Source: Carex sylvatica (Eukaryota; Streptophyta; Magnoliopsida; Poales; Cyperaceae). Taken from it: a DNA stretch of 64,000 nucleotides. The notes beneath the pieces are model-generated. The model saw only the letters and a program-made list of their open reading frames with translations, searched no databases and had not been told where the DNA came from. Position 1 is the first letter of the stretch. Each line of letters begins with the position of its first letter. The position numbers and the translations under genes were made by a program. The stretch is taken from assembly GCA_964058845.1 (NCBI GenBank), contig CAXKVR010000156.1, forward strand, positions 62,001 through 126,000, given 5' to 3'. Below, piece by piece: positions 41,728 to 52,829 of this stretch.

Positions 41728-42600
41728 ATGGCTGCTAGGAGCGATATAACACCCATTACAATGCTTAAATCTGGAATGTACCACTGAAGAATCAAAGGAA
41801 GAATAACCAAACTATGGACAGCTCATAGCGCATCGGATAGCAAACAATTTTCTCATGACTTTATATTTGTCAACAAAGAGATACTCAATTTTTTTTAACA
41901 GTTCTCATATCTTTAGATGTATTAACAACAAATAACTTCAGTGTCATGAATATTATTTTTAAAATGCCTTCTTACATATTTTATATAAATAATATGTTCT
42001 CCCACATTTAATATTAGAAAATCTTATTAAATTGCAATGACAACTGTAAGCAATTTGTAAAAAACCTTCCACTTTGTTCATTGTAATCCATACACCACAA
42101 ACCTTACTTCCATTTAGCGAAGAAATGCTTAACTATGTTAGAAAAACAAAATCTTTACATCTGTCCTTATCAACACATAACAAATGAAAAAAAATCCATA
42201 CTCATATAGCTAGCTCATTCATGTGTAAAACAATTTGCTGAACATGCTACATCTCTATTGTTAATATAAAATTGTTGTTATTTACTCAGAATACAGCAAT
42301 AGAAGGCTTCATTAGAATCCCAGATGAAGACAATTTCATCAGAAAAAAAGTTGAGTACTTGATCGGCTATTCAGCACAAGATCTTTTATACTTCTCTAAC
42401 AATCAAGAAAAAAAGAAACACTTACCACTAATATTTGAACATCTCATTAACACAGAATACTTGTTTACTGTACAATGAAAAAAAGCAAATTTACAGATGA
42501 TTATCTACTATCATGTGACTAACATACAAGATGTACCACCTACAACTGCAAAAGAATTGCCAGCAACACCAGCAACTCCATCCAAAAGAAACAAGTAGCA
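41728..42600 (+). pseudogene. RPA70-like (OB-fold) gene remnant of the Helitron
   Basis: The first exon at 41,728-41,883 reads MAARSDITPITMLKSGMYH, a TGA where Trp is usual, then RIKGRITKLWTAHSASDSKQ. This is the N-terminal OB-fold signature of RPA1-like proteins encoded in many plant Helitrons. A later frame (about 42,287-42,478, IEGFIRIPDEDNFIRKKVEY) and a Pro/Thr-rich tail (42,531-42,597, ELPATPATPSKRN) look like downstream parts. Middle exons are decayed or missing. RPA binds single-stranded DNA and may aid rolling-circle transposition. Confidence 0.65.
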
Positions 42601-43660
42601 TAAAAGTACAACTCTCAATTATTTCAATACGGTTACTGAAAAATCATTGTAAACTCATAATGTACACAAATACAATAACATCTACACTCCTCTTATACCA
42701 CTACTTCTTGATCACTATTACAAACTAGAATACCAATTTTTCTTCTGAAAACAATCTTCAAATAAATACAACACATACCATCTCATTCTTTAATATGCTA
42801 AATTCTTAATAATATCCAAACTGCTTTTATAGTTATTTAACTTTATTAATATGTTATCTTCCAATTAACTATTTAGTTCATTGGATATCATGTATCTTTT
42901 TCCTTTTTAGAAATAAGCAAAGCAACCTCATTCTTTAGTATGCTATATTGTTAATAATATCCAAACTGTTTTTTATAGTTATTTTACTTTATTAATGCCT
43001 TCTCTTTCAATTAACTATTTAGTTCATCTCTAAAACTAATTCACTCCTGCAGCTTTAAATCACAGCCAACTTCAGAGGCAAATAAAGCAAGGAGACAACT
43101 ATTCATACAAGACCAACCAAAAAAATAATGAACAAGGTAATGAAATATTATATTGATGTAATCTCCAACAATAGGCAAAACATTAGAGACCACAACCAAA
43201 AATGCTATTACATGATATTAACATGTATATTTGAAATAGGACTTCCCTATTATAGTTGACAACATCGGTTTAACCATTCTTATACAATTCATCAATAGAA
43301 ATATTGTACTTCATAACATCAAATTGCTGCCCTTTATAAATCATATCATTCAAAAAATCAACTACCTTACCAAACATAATACACCATTCATTATGTGATA
43401 CCTCCTACTGGTATTTACTGTTGGTTGTAGCAATAATTTTTTTCGTCTATTTAACTAATTTGCCAAACATACAATTATTGAATTTTATAATTTCTTTTAC
43501 TTTTGAAAGATATACAGGTTCAAGCTAATTAGAATTATAATATGGATTGCTTGAACTGAAGAAATCATGAAGATAGTTATCAAGATTTTAAATTGTAATA
43601 TTTTAAACTTGGTAAAGTGTGTTTGATGTTATTTCAACAGGATATAAACATTGTAATGAT
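42601..43660. other. AT-rich Helitron interior without a gene
   Basis: I see only AT-rich sequence. An imperfect direct repeat containing CTCATTCTTTAATATGCTA and ATATCCAAACTG lies at about 42,783-42,880 and 42,928-43,025. Confidence 0.6.
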
Positions 43661-43666
43661 TTAACC

Positions 43667-44480
43667 TGTAAGAAAACACTAAGGGACAGCTTGATCAAAT
43701 ACAAAATTTAACCTCAAACGTTACAGACGTTTTATAAACGTTGTAACATTTTTATTTAATTTATGTTTCCAAAAAAACTATTTTCGATCAAGTTTTTTAC
43801 AGTGCCAAATCATTGTGAACGTTTTATAATCGTTGGTAATGTTTTGATCAATCTCACAAAAAAAAAAAATCTAAATTCAAATTGAGCTAAAACGTTATAA
43901 CGTTTTAGCAAATGTCTGTAATGTTTTAACTCAATTTGCTCTATCTCTATAAATAGAGCAGTGGGGTCTCTTCCCCACTCAACCTAGCCGCCTCTAACAC
44001 TACGAAAACCTATTTTTTGTGGACTTGAGTTCCTCCATTATTGTGAGAGCTTAAAACTTTAATATTCCTCAAACAACCTCAAATCCACTTCACTAATCTC
44101 AAGTTAGATTATGTTAGAGTGATCTATTGAGTGTTTCTCTTGTGGAGATTTTTCTTTGAAACTTCGTTCTCTCCTTCTTGAGTTGTTTGTATGACTTCCC
44201 TTAGTTATAAGGGCTCACCGGATCTCATCTCTAGTTGGCCGTGTGACTTCTCTTGGTTGTAAGGGCTCATTGGTTCACAAGTTGTAAACATTTTGTATTG
44301 GATAATAGAAAGGCGCACCTAGAAGAGGTTGCGACGCCTCGGAGACGTAGGCCTTTGTTTTGCCGTACTCCGTTATCACCCCGTGTGTTAATTCTCTATA
44401 AACTCATCTATTTACTTTCAATTGCGATTATTTTTAGTTTTGAAGAGCTAATTAGTGGGGCCATTAAGTGTAACATTCAC
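43667..44480 (+). mobile_element. Probable solo LTR of a copia-type element inside the Helitron
   Basis: The block has LTR-like layout. An upstream region is rich in AACGTTnnAACGTT words, followed by a TATA box (CTCTATAAATAGAGC, about 43,943-43,957) and a short transcribed-like region. A copia-like U5 follows with GCGACGCCTCGGAGACGTAG and CCGTTATCACCCCGTGTG. No internal retroelement sequence flanks it. Exact ends and a target duplication could not be set, so boundaries are approximate. Confidence 0.5.
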
Positions 44481-45199
44481 AACTTGACAATATTTTAAAT
44501 ACCACATTAGAATTTACAAATAAATTTGTCAAATTTAGGCAGTAGTGTCTTCTCAATAGTACTAGCAATCAAAAAAGTAAATCGTGTAAAAACCAAGGAC
44601 TTATTACTATCCCAAAAGAACAATTAGTTAATTTAAATACCACCCAAAACTGCAAATGCAACAAATATCTAATAAATTATGTAATTTCCTAGTTTAAACA
44701 GTGGTGAAAGCAGTGGCAAAGCAAAAGAGAAGGTGGCATAACTACTCTCAGTGTTTAAAGAAGCGTTACCATGTTTTCTCAGTTGTACACACTATTTTGT
44801 GTTGCAATAGACACCAGACAAATAGTTATATAATGTCATGACAGCCAAACATGTTTGGAAGATTTGTTACCAAAGGATAGCATGCTCTTCCAAACATAGT
44901 TTGTGTTCTAACCCTACCTACTATGAAGTTTTTGTTGTATGATAATCAGAACTCAATATGTAATCCGTACATGCAGCTTTTGTAATATATTGATGGAAGT
45001 AAACAAGTTCAGTTGTACATAACTATATATATATATCTGTCCTCTATATTATGCACCTTAAATTGAATTGAATGACAGAAAGTTGTATGGTTGTGATTTA
45101 TTGATTTAAATTCGGATTGAATCTGAGCCATCTAAACAAATAATCTGTCTTCTTTTGATTAAATACATCATTTCTCTGTGTAGAAGTCTAAATTTAGTG

Positions 45200-46120
45200 A
45201 AAATTATACCCGCCACACGTATTGTCACACATATTGTCACAAATATTTTTGTTCTGCACCGTTGGATCTAAATCAAATATCATTAAATATCGTGCAGATT
45301 GAATCTCAGATGTGCAATTTTTTTCGCTGAGAGCGCTGCGCCTCTCCCCAGCAAATTATTGTTTTGCCTCTCCCTCCCCGATCCCTTCTTCCAAAGAAAA
45401 AACCCTAGAGCGAGACAGGAGGAAACAATGAACAACAGCAAAACGATTCTCTTCGGAGCAATTTTTTTCTAATCGGAAGGAGAGAGCGAGCGAGCGAGAG
45501 AGAAGGAGACAGGGAACAACGATTCTCTTCGGAGCGAATGTGTCTGAGCGGAGGCCCTTACGTTGGAGAGATTTCTGTGCTCTCTCCTCCCCTCCTCCTC
45601 TCCCTTTCCCCTTCTCCTTGCTGGTATCTGATCAGACTTACTACTGTATGATCTCAAATCTGGAAACCTATGCTCAACCCGATCCACCAGTTTCTCCTCT
45701 CTCGGGTTTTCTCAGGATCACGCTCTCCAGGTTCAATTCGTTACTTTGCATTAGGGATCTTCTTTTTATTTGATTTTTTGTGGCGAGGAGCATTCGATTT
45801 CGAATTTCTGGCATTTGGGTATCTAATTGAGGCCAAATTAGGCTTAATTAATAGGGTCAACTGCCAAGAAACAAGGTACACTTGTAAGTAGGGGCCAAAA
45901 ATGGTCCATAGTACTGAAGAACTAATTCCATATCATGCAAATTTGCTTTTAGATATCAATTGTGGGAATGTATTGTACAAATATTGTATGTACTTAATGT
46001 GGTCTTGTGTAAATCGTGCTGAGAACTACTCTGATGCGGCACGTTTCATGGGAATGAGTGAAGAGGATGCTACTAAGTGTATGCTTCTTCTCCTCTTTTG
46101 TACTCCGAGTTAGGGGTTTT
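45200..46120 (+). pseudogene. Captured plant gene 5' region and unidentified exon
   Basis: A leader-like GA/CT-rich segment with AAACCCTAGAGCGAG lies at 45,300-45,640 and contains a repeated ACGATTCTCTTCGGAGC block. A short exon-like frame ending AENYSDAARFMGMSEEDATK (to about 46,077) is followed by non-coding DNA. I do not recognise the source gene. It precedes the MnmG-like exon and may derive from the same or another captured locus. Confidence 0.4.
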
Positions 46121-46203
46121 CAACAAGATTACTAGAAAGGCTACAACTGTCACTACTTAGGACGCTGCATGGACTGTAGAATTATGTGATGCTGTGACCG
46201 GTA

Positions 46204-46330
46204 CATGCTGTGGAATATGATTATTTACCAGCACACCAGTGCTCCAGATTTCTCATGACTAAGAAAATTGAGGGCTTGTTCTTCTCTGGCCAGATCAAAG
46301 GGACCACCGGCTATGAAGAGGCTGCTACTC
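46204..46330 (+). pseudogene. Captured exon of an MnmG/GidA-type tRNA-modification gene
   Basis: The frame reads [20 protein letters not shown] then [23 protein letters not shown] before a GT donor. The [20 protein letters not shown] block is the highly conserved FAD-binding segment near the C-terminus of MnmG (GidA), which modifies the wobble uridine of tRNAs in organelles and bacteria. Only this exon is visible, with one substitution (Lys for the usual Asn), so it is a fragment, not a gene. Confidence 0.8.
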
Positions 46331-47755
46331 AGGTCCTTCTCTCTTGATGTGCTCTCATGTGTCTGTGTGTTTTTAGATTGTTTTAAGTCTTTTGAAGTTC
46401 AGGTCAATCCAGTTGGATATGCAGTGGTGGATTTATATACATTGGATCTCTCCTTGTTCTTTATTATTTGTTACAGTGTCTAATTGACATTTTTTGCTAG
46501 AACAACTTGATCTGGCCAAGGACCAAATCGAGAAGCTCAGTACAGCTAAATGACGACCATCCGTTGCAACATTTCAAGAGCAAACTGGTATGCACTGAAC
46601 TTTCTGTAGCTTTTGCTTTACCTGGTATGGGCAACTCCTCTTATAGTTGCTTGATACCAAATAATGAGCATTTGCATAATCATTTGGGCATAGTTTTGCC
46701 AATTTACAATCCAATTAAAAATAAAATCATTAGCATGCATATATTCGAAGTGTGTCCTGATGCTGAAATAATGTGTGTATATTTACTTTGGATTGTTGAA
46801 AAATAATAAATAAATTGACTAACTGATGAAACAAATGGTCTTATATGTTTGCTTGTTGTAAATTTTGAATGTAGAATTCTTTCTTACGACTTCTATGGTA
46901 ATTTATTTTACACTATGCTTTCTTTGACCTTTATAATGCTATCTTATGCTGCAGGGCATGATGGTTAACTAGAGATCAGTATTATTATTCTATCTTTTTT
47001 TTTATTTACTAATTACTCAAATCCAAAATAGGCTAGAGCTTAGTGGGGAAATTGAATCTTCTGAAATTTGTCTCAGAGAAAAATTGAGTACTGGAATGAT
47101 CTAATTCCTTGTATTATGAGGTAATACATTGCAAGATGGAGAGTGTTCACAAAGTAATGCCCTACTTTTGTACAATTAAGATCAGACCTTTCATCTCCTT
47201 AATCTCCTGTACTACAAAGGAAGTTGTATTGTTCACAAGTTCATTCCAACTCAGTCCAAAGCAAAATATTACAGCACCAAGCAGATTTGAAAGACTTTCG
47301 AACAAGTCAGAGGCTCTGAGCTGAGAGCATATGACCAATTTTGTTTCTTTTATGCCAGTTTCATTTCTCTGACTGATAATTTGTTTGGTTAATATTGGTG
47401 AAAAAATAGGGCTCTATTTGGGGTGGGGGAGGGGGGGGGGGGGAGGGGGGTTTGCAGGTGCAGTGCTTGGAGTTCTATCGGCAGCTTTGTTTGGAAGAAA
47501 TGTTAACATTTTCAAGAAGGTAAACATTTCATATATTTTGACAATAACACAAACTCGTTACCTACTGTAAAAAATTTCCCTGTAATTTTTAATATCTTTT
47601 ATGACATGCCTAGAGTCTTGTTGTTTACTCTGGTAAGTAATATTATTATTTTCTTTGGGCTGTTTACTGGCAAGTAATAATTATTTTACTTTACTTACTG
47701 TTTATTATTATTAACTCATGTATGTTATCTCAGCCCACTAAGATAACTTACTGAA
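46331..47755. other. Helitron interior between captured fragments
   Basis: A short coiled-coil-like stretch EQLDLAKDQIEKLSTAK (about 46,500-46,550) ends in a stop and may be another captured exon. A poly-G run (47,421-47,449) precedes a TTTGCAG acceptor-like site and an exon-like block to 47,519 before GTAAAC. I could not assign either to a family. Confidence 0.4.
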
Positions 47756-48559
47756 TTGCCTCAACCTCCAAATACTACAACTGCTGCTAAAAAGGGAGAT
47801 GAAACCATGGATTGTGGTATTTGTTATGCTCAATACCTTTCTATTGGTAAGCTTCGATGATATAGTGCATGCAAACTTTTCAGTTTTTTTATATAATTCC
47901 AATTCATTGCTCCTTTGATAATATAGTGCATGCAAACTTTTCAGTTTTTTATATAATTCCAATTCATTGCTCCAACTCCAAAACATAAAAAAAAAATTAG
48001 AGAAAGAAATATATCTACTAGCCGCCCTTCAAAGTTTTCAAATTTATCCAAGCAACTACAATATATGCAACATAAAAATGATAACAACATACGAGAAAGT
48101 GGATTATGTATTAAGACTATATGGGTAGGAGTATGGTGATATGAGTATTTTGCATATTATCCACTGCTTTGTACACATTCTTGATATATATTGAAATAAT
48201 ATTGCACTTCTATTATTAAGTGCATATATTGACCATGATTGCTCTATATTTCTCTTGATATTAAAGATGAAGAGCATGGATCAGACAGTGGTTTTGCTTC
48301 TGAGTATAAATGTGAAAACACAAGTTGTGTGGGAGCATTCCACATAGTGTGCCTCTGTGATTGGCTATGTATTATTACCATGACTAGACAGTATGGTCAA
48401 TTATATCATTTTCATTTATATTTTTTTTTTGTAACTAGATTGATTAAATGTAAATGTTTAATCTTGTTCTTTGTTTACATGTCGTTTGATGTTTTATTTG
48501 AGAATTGTCTGTATTGTTCAGAATCAGTTGCTGTCAAAATCAACAGACGAAATATTTGA
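47756..48559 (+). pseudogene. FANCL-like fragment: Captured FANCL C-terminal exons (RING/PHD-like finger)
   Basis: Exon 1 (about 47,753-47,847) reads ELPQPPNTTTAAKKGDETMD and CGICYAQYLSI. Exon 2 (about 48,266-48,393) reads DEEHGSDSGFASEYKCENTS and CVGAFHIVCLCDWL. The last piece (about 48,481-48,559) reads SFDVLFENCLYCSESVAVKI and NRRNI then a stop. The eight zinc ligands (CxxC, CxxxxC, HxxC, CxxC) of the FANCL C-terminal finger are all present. FANCL is the E3 ligase that monoubiquitinates FANCD2 in interstrand crosslink repair. The N-terminal ELF and UBC-RWD domains are absent, and the acceptor before the last exon looks damaged, so this is a fragment carried by the Helitron. Confidence 0.85.
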
Positions 48560-49180
48560 AGTAAAGGAAATTAGATCCACTATGGTTTGAGACATCAACA
48601 TAATCTCCATCTTTCAAGTACTATGTGTCATGTATAACTTTGTAAGCAACAAGAATACACTGCTTTCATAATAATTTGGAGATGATCTCAACTGGTATCA
48701 GTCTAACAGGCCATGTGCTTATTTCTTTCCAAATTTCAGTGTGGATATTGAAGGTGATTAATGACTTTCTTATGTTAATAATGGTTGTGCAAAGGAGGTG
48801 AACGGCTTGATCGGATCCTTGCAAGGAACCTTTCAAAATTGCCTTTAGACTCTCTTTAATATTCCTTCAAATTATGTTAATAAAGGCATGTGATATGTAT
48901 ATTTTTCATGTTGCTTCTGCTTTGATACTCCTTTTAGAGGCATACTGGTTAGTTTTTTTAACTTTAATTAGTCTCAGCTGTGCTTTAATAAGGGAAACTA
49001 GCAACTAAGTATGATTTACATAAAATTTATTTGGTACTGGTCTGAAAATACTCAAAAACTGAGGTTTTATGATTTTTATTTTTCAGAATTTTCTCTTTGC
49101 TTCGAAAGATGATGATTCTACATTGAAGGCTATTGATTTCGGCTTATTTGACTTTGTATGAGAATTTTTTTATTCTTGTA
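48560..49180. other. Helitron 3' region, possible FANCL 3' UTR
   Basis: Sequence after the FANCL stop with no coding frame. It may be the captured 3' UTR followed by Helitron subterminal DNA. Confidence 0.4.
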
Positions 49181-49187
49181 ATATGTA

Positions 49188-49216
49188 TCCGTTGCAACGC
49201 ACGGGCACGATACTAG
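49188..49216 (+). other. Helitron 3' terminus with hairpin and CTAG
   Basis: CCGTTGCAACGCACGGGCAC followed by GATACTAG and a T. This is nearly the standard plant Helitron 3' end, containing a short stem and the CTRR tetranucleotide. Confidence 0.88.
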
Positions 49217-50427
49217 TATATCTTTATATGCATTTTACTGTCCTAAAAACTGCTGTCAAAGCAAGCACGCTATCTCTTTTTCAAACATAGTCTGTAATCC
49301 ACTTCCACCTACTGTGAAATTTTGTTGTACAAAAAAAAAATGCCACTTAGCAAAATACTTACAATGTATTTATATAACATCTCTATATAACAGTTTTATA
49401 TTTTTTTTGGCCTCAAATACAGTTGCTTCGAGTTGCCGAAGCAATGCGAGGCAACCTGCTAGTTAAAAGTAAGGAGAAACTTTTAGAGATGGAAGTTGGA
49501 TTACGAGCCGCAAGGTCTACACTCTACATACGTCTTGAAAATAGAAAAAAAATACTACAAACAATATATTTGGACTCACGTACATTACATTTGCACATCT
49601 TTTCATTTAAGTTTTCAAAAAGCTCACAAATTAAAAAGAGAAATTTTTAGTAATTAATATAAAATAATATAGTATTAAAATGAGTACTGTAGATGCAATA
49701 GTAAAATTTTTGATTCCATCATTTGAAGTTGATTTTTCTATTCAGAATTTCTGATGTACTAAATTTGTCATACACCACAAACATTGTTTGACTTAACCAC
49801 ACAAAATTCAAACAATTCAAATACTACATCCTTGAAACTATTAGAGTTAAATTGGAGTATTTCTTATTTAATCTGATGTGGCAGTTTCTAATTCAGTTTT
49901 AGAAATATGAGAGAGTTTCTTATATAAAAACTATGCAATAACCCTAGTTGCCATCCCTCCCATCTCCTAACATCCCCACCTCCGCTCTTGGCTAGCCGAT
50001 GTTCAAGGCCATAGTGTCTACACTAAAGGAGAGGGTTTGTTTATTTTGTTGTTTTAGGTGTGTTTGTGTTGTTAGATGTTAAGATTTAGAAGTTGATGTT
50101 TAGATCTGATTGTTTGTTTTAGATGCTGATATAGTTCGATGTGTGCGATGTTCTGAATGTAGAACGATGGATGTAATTTTATATTTTAATTAATAAAAAT
50201 TATACTTGGCAGCCACTACCAAGAGTTTCAAAAAAAAAAGTATCCTAGTAAGAAACATTTTATAAACTTGATGCTAGCCAAATGATTGGCTCAAATTAAT
50301 TCTCTTTTTTAATTTCTTGCTGACGTAGCTTAATAGAAACTCTAAAATTAATTACAGGAATGTGAGAATTAGAAACTTTAGAAGACCTAATTTCAAAAAT
50401 GTACTTAATAGTTACTTAGAAACTCAT
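49217..50427. other. Intergenic DNA between Helitron and satellite
   Basis: No supported gene. A short exon-like stretch LLRVAEAMRGNLLVKSKEKL at about 49,420-49,520 is not recognised and stands alone. Near 49,940-50,040 an AACCCTAG-containing block could be a remnant of a 5' UTR. Confidence 0.45.
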
Positions 50428-51905
50428 TTGGAGTGCTCTAAATACCATCAATTGGAGTATTGTAATAGGGTTCTAAATGCCCAATGATCTTGCCATCTTG
50501 AGACAATACTAGAGTGCTCCAAACACCTTCCATTGGAGTGTTGTATTAGGGTTGTAAATGCCCTCTTATCTTGCCATATAAAGACACTACTATAACGCTC
50601 CAAATATATTCAATTGGAGTGTTGTATGAGGGTTGTAAATGCCCTATTATCTTGTCATATAGGAACGCTACTAGTTTGCTCTAAACACTATCAATTGGAG
50701 TGTTGTATTAGGGTTGTAAATGCCCAATTATCTTGCCATCTAGAGACACTACTAGAGTGCTACAAACACCTTCCATTGGAGTGTTGTATTAGGGTTGTAG
50801 ATGCCCTCTTATCTTGCCATACAAAGACACTACTAGAGTGCTCCAAACATATTCAATTGGAGTGTTGTATGAGGGTTGTAAACGCCCTATTATCTTGCCA
50901 TATAGGGATGCTACTAGTGTGCTCTAAACACCATCAATTGGAGTGTTGTATTAGGGTTGTAAATGCCCAATTATCTTGCCATCTAGAGACACAACTAGAG
51001 TGCTTCAAACACCTTCAATTGGAGTGTTGCATTAGGATTGTAAATGCCCAATTATCTTGCCATCTCGAGACACTACTAGAGTGCTCCAAATGCCTTCAAT
51101 TGCAGTGTTGTATTAGGATTGTAAATGTCATATTATCTTACCATATAGGGATGCTACTAGAGTGATCCAAACACCATAAATTGGAGTGTTGTATTAGGGT
51201 TGCAAATGTCATATTATCTTGCCATATAGAGACTCTACTAGAGTGCTCCAAACACCATTGATTGAAGTGTTGAATTAGGATTGCAAATGCCCTATTATCT
51301 TGCCATATAGAGACGCTACTAGAGTGCTCCAAACACCATCGATTGGAGTGTTGTATTAGGGTTGCAAGTGTCATATTATCTTGCCATATAGGGATACTAC
51401 TGGAGTTCTCCAAACACCTTCAATTGGAGTGTTGTATTAGAATTGTAAATGTCCTGTTATCTTGTCACGTGGAGACACTACTAGAGTGCTCCAAACACCT
51501 TCAATTGGAGTGTTGTATTAGGGTTGTAAATGTCCTATTGTCTTGCCATATAGAGACGGTACTAGAGTGCTCCAAACACCATTGATTGGAGTGTTGTATT
51601 AGAGTTGTAGATGCCCTATTATTTTGCCATGTAGACACACTACTATAGTACTCCAAACACATTAAATTGGAGTGCTGTATTAGGGTTGTAAATACCCTAT
51701 TATCTTGTCATATATAGACACTACTAGAGTTCTCCAAACACCATCCATTGGAGTGTTGTATTAGGGTTATAAATGCCCAATTATCTTGCCATCTGGAGAC
51801 ACTACTAGAGTGCTCTAAACACCTTCCATTGGAGTATTGTAATAGGAATGTAAATTTCCTATTATCTTTCCATATATGGACGCCACTAGAGTGCTCTAAA
51901 CAACA
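50428..51905. repeat. 81-bp tandem satellite, left block (~18 units)
   Basis: The unit is 81 bp: GGAGTGTTGTATTAGGGTTG, TAAATGCCCTATTATCTTGC, CATATAGAGACACTACTAGA, GTGCTCCAAACACCTTCAAT, T. Units differ by several substitutions each. Since 81 is 27 codons and the unit has no stop in one frame on each strand, long repetitive ORFs appear on both strands; these are not considered genes. The block ends abruptly against copia sequence near 51,900. Confidence 0.96.
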
Positions 51906-52244
51906 TCCATTTGAAATGGAAATGTCAAAACCATCATTGTCCAAACATAATACAGATATAATGTTCTTACATATTGATGGAGCAAAGTAAATATTTCTTA
52001 AAACTAAAACTAAACCACTCGGTAAATTAAGGGATATAGATCCAATTGCAACTGCCGAGACACTTGCACTATTGCCAACCTTCAATACCACTTCTCCCTT
52101 CACGAGGGTCCTTCTATCCCTTAGTGCATGCATATTTGCACAAATATGAGCACATGATCCGGTATCAATTACCCAATAATGGATAGATGTGGTTAAGTTT
52201 ACTTCAATAACAAATATGCCTTTGTTCTTGGAGATCTTCTTACT
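51900..52244 (-). pseudogene. Copia protease and start of pol, truncated by satellite
   Basis: The minus frame reads WVIDTGSCAHICANMHALRD (protease active site), then GEVVLKVGNSASVSAVAIGS and NIISVLCLDNDGFDISISNG. After this the reading continues into satellite units (CCLEHSSGVHIW...). The chimeric frame at 51,708-52,133 is therefore a junction artefact, not a gene. A stop at 52,245 separates it from gag. Confidence 0.85.
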
Positions 52245-52829
52245 CTATGGAGAGATTGCCAAAATATTTCTTTCACCATTTCCTTTATTAAGGTCTACCT
52301 CGGCCTGCTTGAGACTCTGATGGATCTCATTTAGGGTTGGTGCCTGTTCACGCATGTGAAGATGCATGATGAAATCCTTATAACAGGATGGCAATGACCC
52401 AAGAATAATATCCTCAGTAATGTCTCCCGGAATTGGTGCTTTAAGCTTCTCCAATTTCTCAAGGTAGCCTATCATTTTAAGCACGTACAAGTTGACAGAA
52501 GTTCCTTCTGCCACCTTGCACCAAATGAAGGCTAGGGTGGTCTTATAACGCTCTTTGCGAGCGCTATCTAGAAATTCCTTATAGAGTTGTGCGATCATAT
52601 TCTTAGGAGTGTATTCAATGTACTTCATTTGAAGTTCACTTGCCATACTCCCAAGCATGATTCCTTGCACAATAAGTTCATTCTTAGGGAACTTCTCTCT
52701 ATTGGCTTTCTCTTTCGGTATGGCATTATCTCCTAGTGTTGGTATTTCTTTCTCCAACAGAAAATTGGAATCATCATTCTCAAGAGGGTGTTTTTTGATG
52801 ATAGATCGGATCAAAAGATTGGTTGTCAT
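52245..52829 (-). pseudogene. Copia gag (194 codons), UBN2 type
   Basis: The ATG at 52,829 opens MTTNLLIRSIIKKHPLENDD. The body contains LGSMASELQMKYIEYTPKNM, CKVAEGTSVNLYVLKMIGYL and DIILGSLPSCYKDFIMHLHM, typical of copia gag. It lacks the zinc knuckle and ends early at ILAISP, so gag is truncated or internally deleted compared with the first copia (327 codons to the protease). Confidence 0.82.

Larger units (their letters stand above)
40872..49216 (+). mobile_element. Helitron, non-autonomous, with captured gene fragments
   Basis: The 5' end is TCCTACTATATATAAAGTAA after a host A. The 3' end is CGTTGCAACGCACGGGCACG followed by ATACTAG and a host T. The short GC-rich hairpin, the CTAG end and insertion between A and T are diagnostic of plant Helitrons. 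At 8,345 bp it lacks a Rep/helicase gene but retains pieces of an RPA-like gene near the 5' end. Further in are a probable solo LTR and exons of at least two cellular genes. Rolling-circle elements of this kind are known to capture host exons. Confidence 0.85.

Noticed and set aside
44253..44498. 81-aa ORF as a gene
   Set aside because: It lies in the U5-like part of the probable solo LTR.
47385..47570. Glycine-rich small protein around the poly-G run
   Set aside because: Low-complexity frame across a G run inside the Helitron; no support for a gene.
50614..51165. Long cysteine-rich ORF (183 aa) and many similar ORFs to 64,000, possibly a secreted peptide family
   Set aside because: They are exact translations of the 81-bp satellite unit, appear on both strands, start at arbitrary units and break at random indels. 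No signal peptide or gene structure.
51708..52133. 141-aa minus ORF joining protease to repeated peptides
   Set aside because: Half is copia protease and half is satellite; it is a junction artefact.
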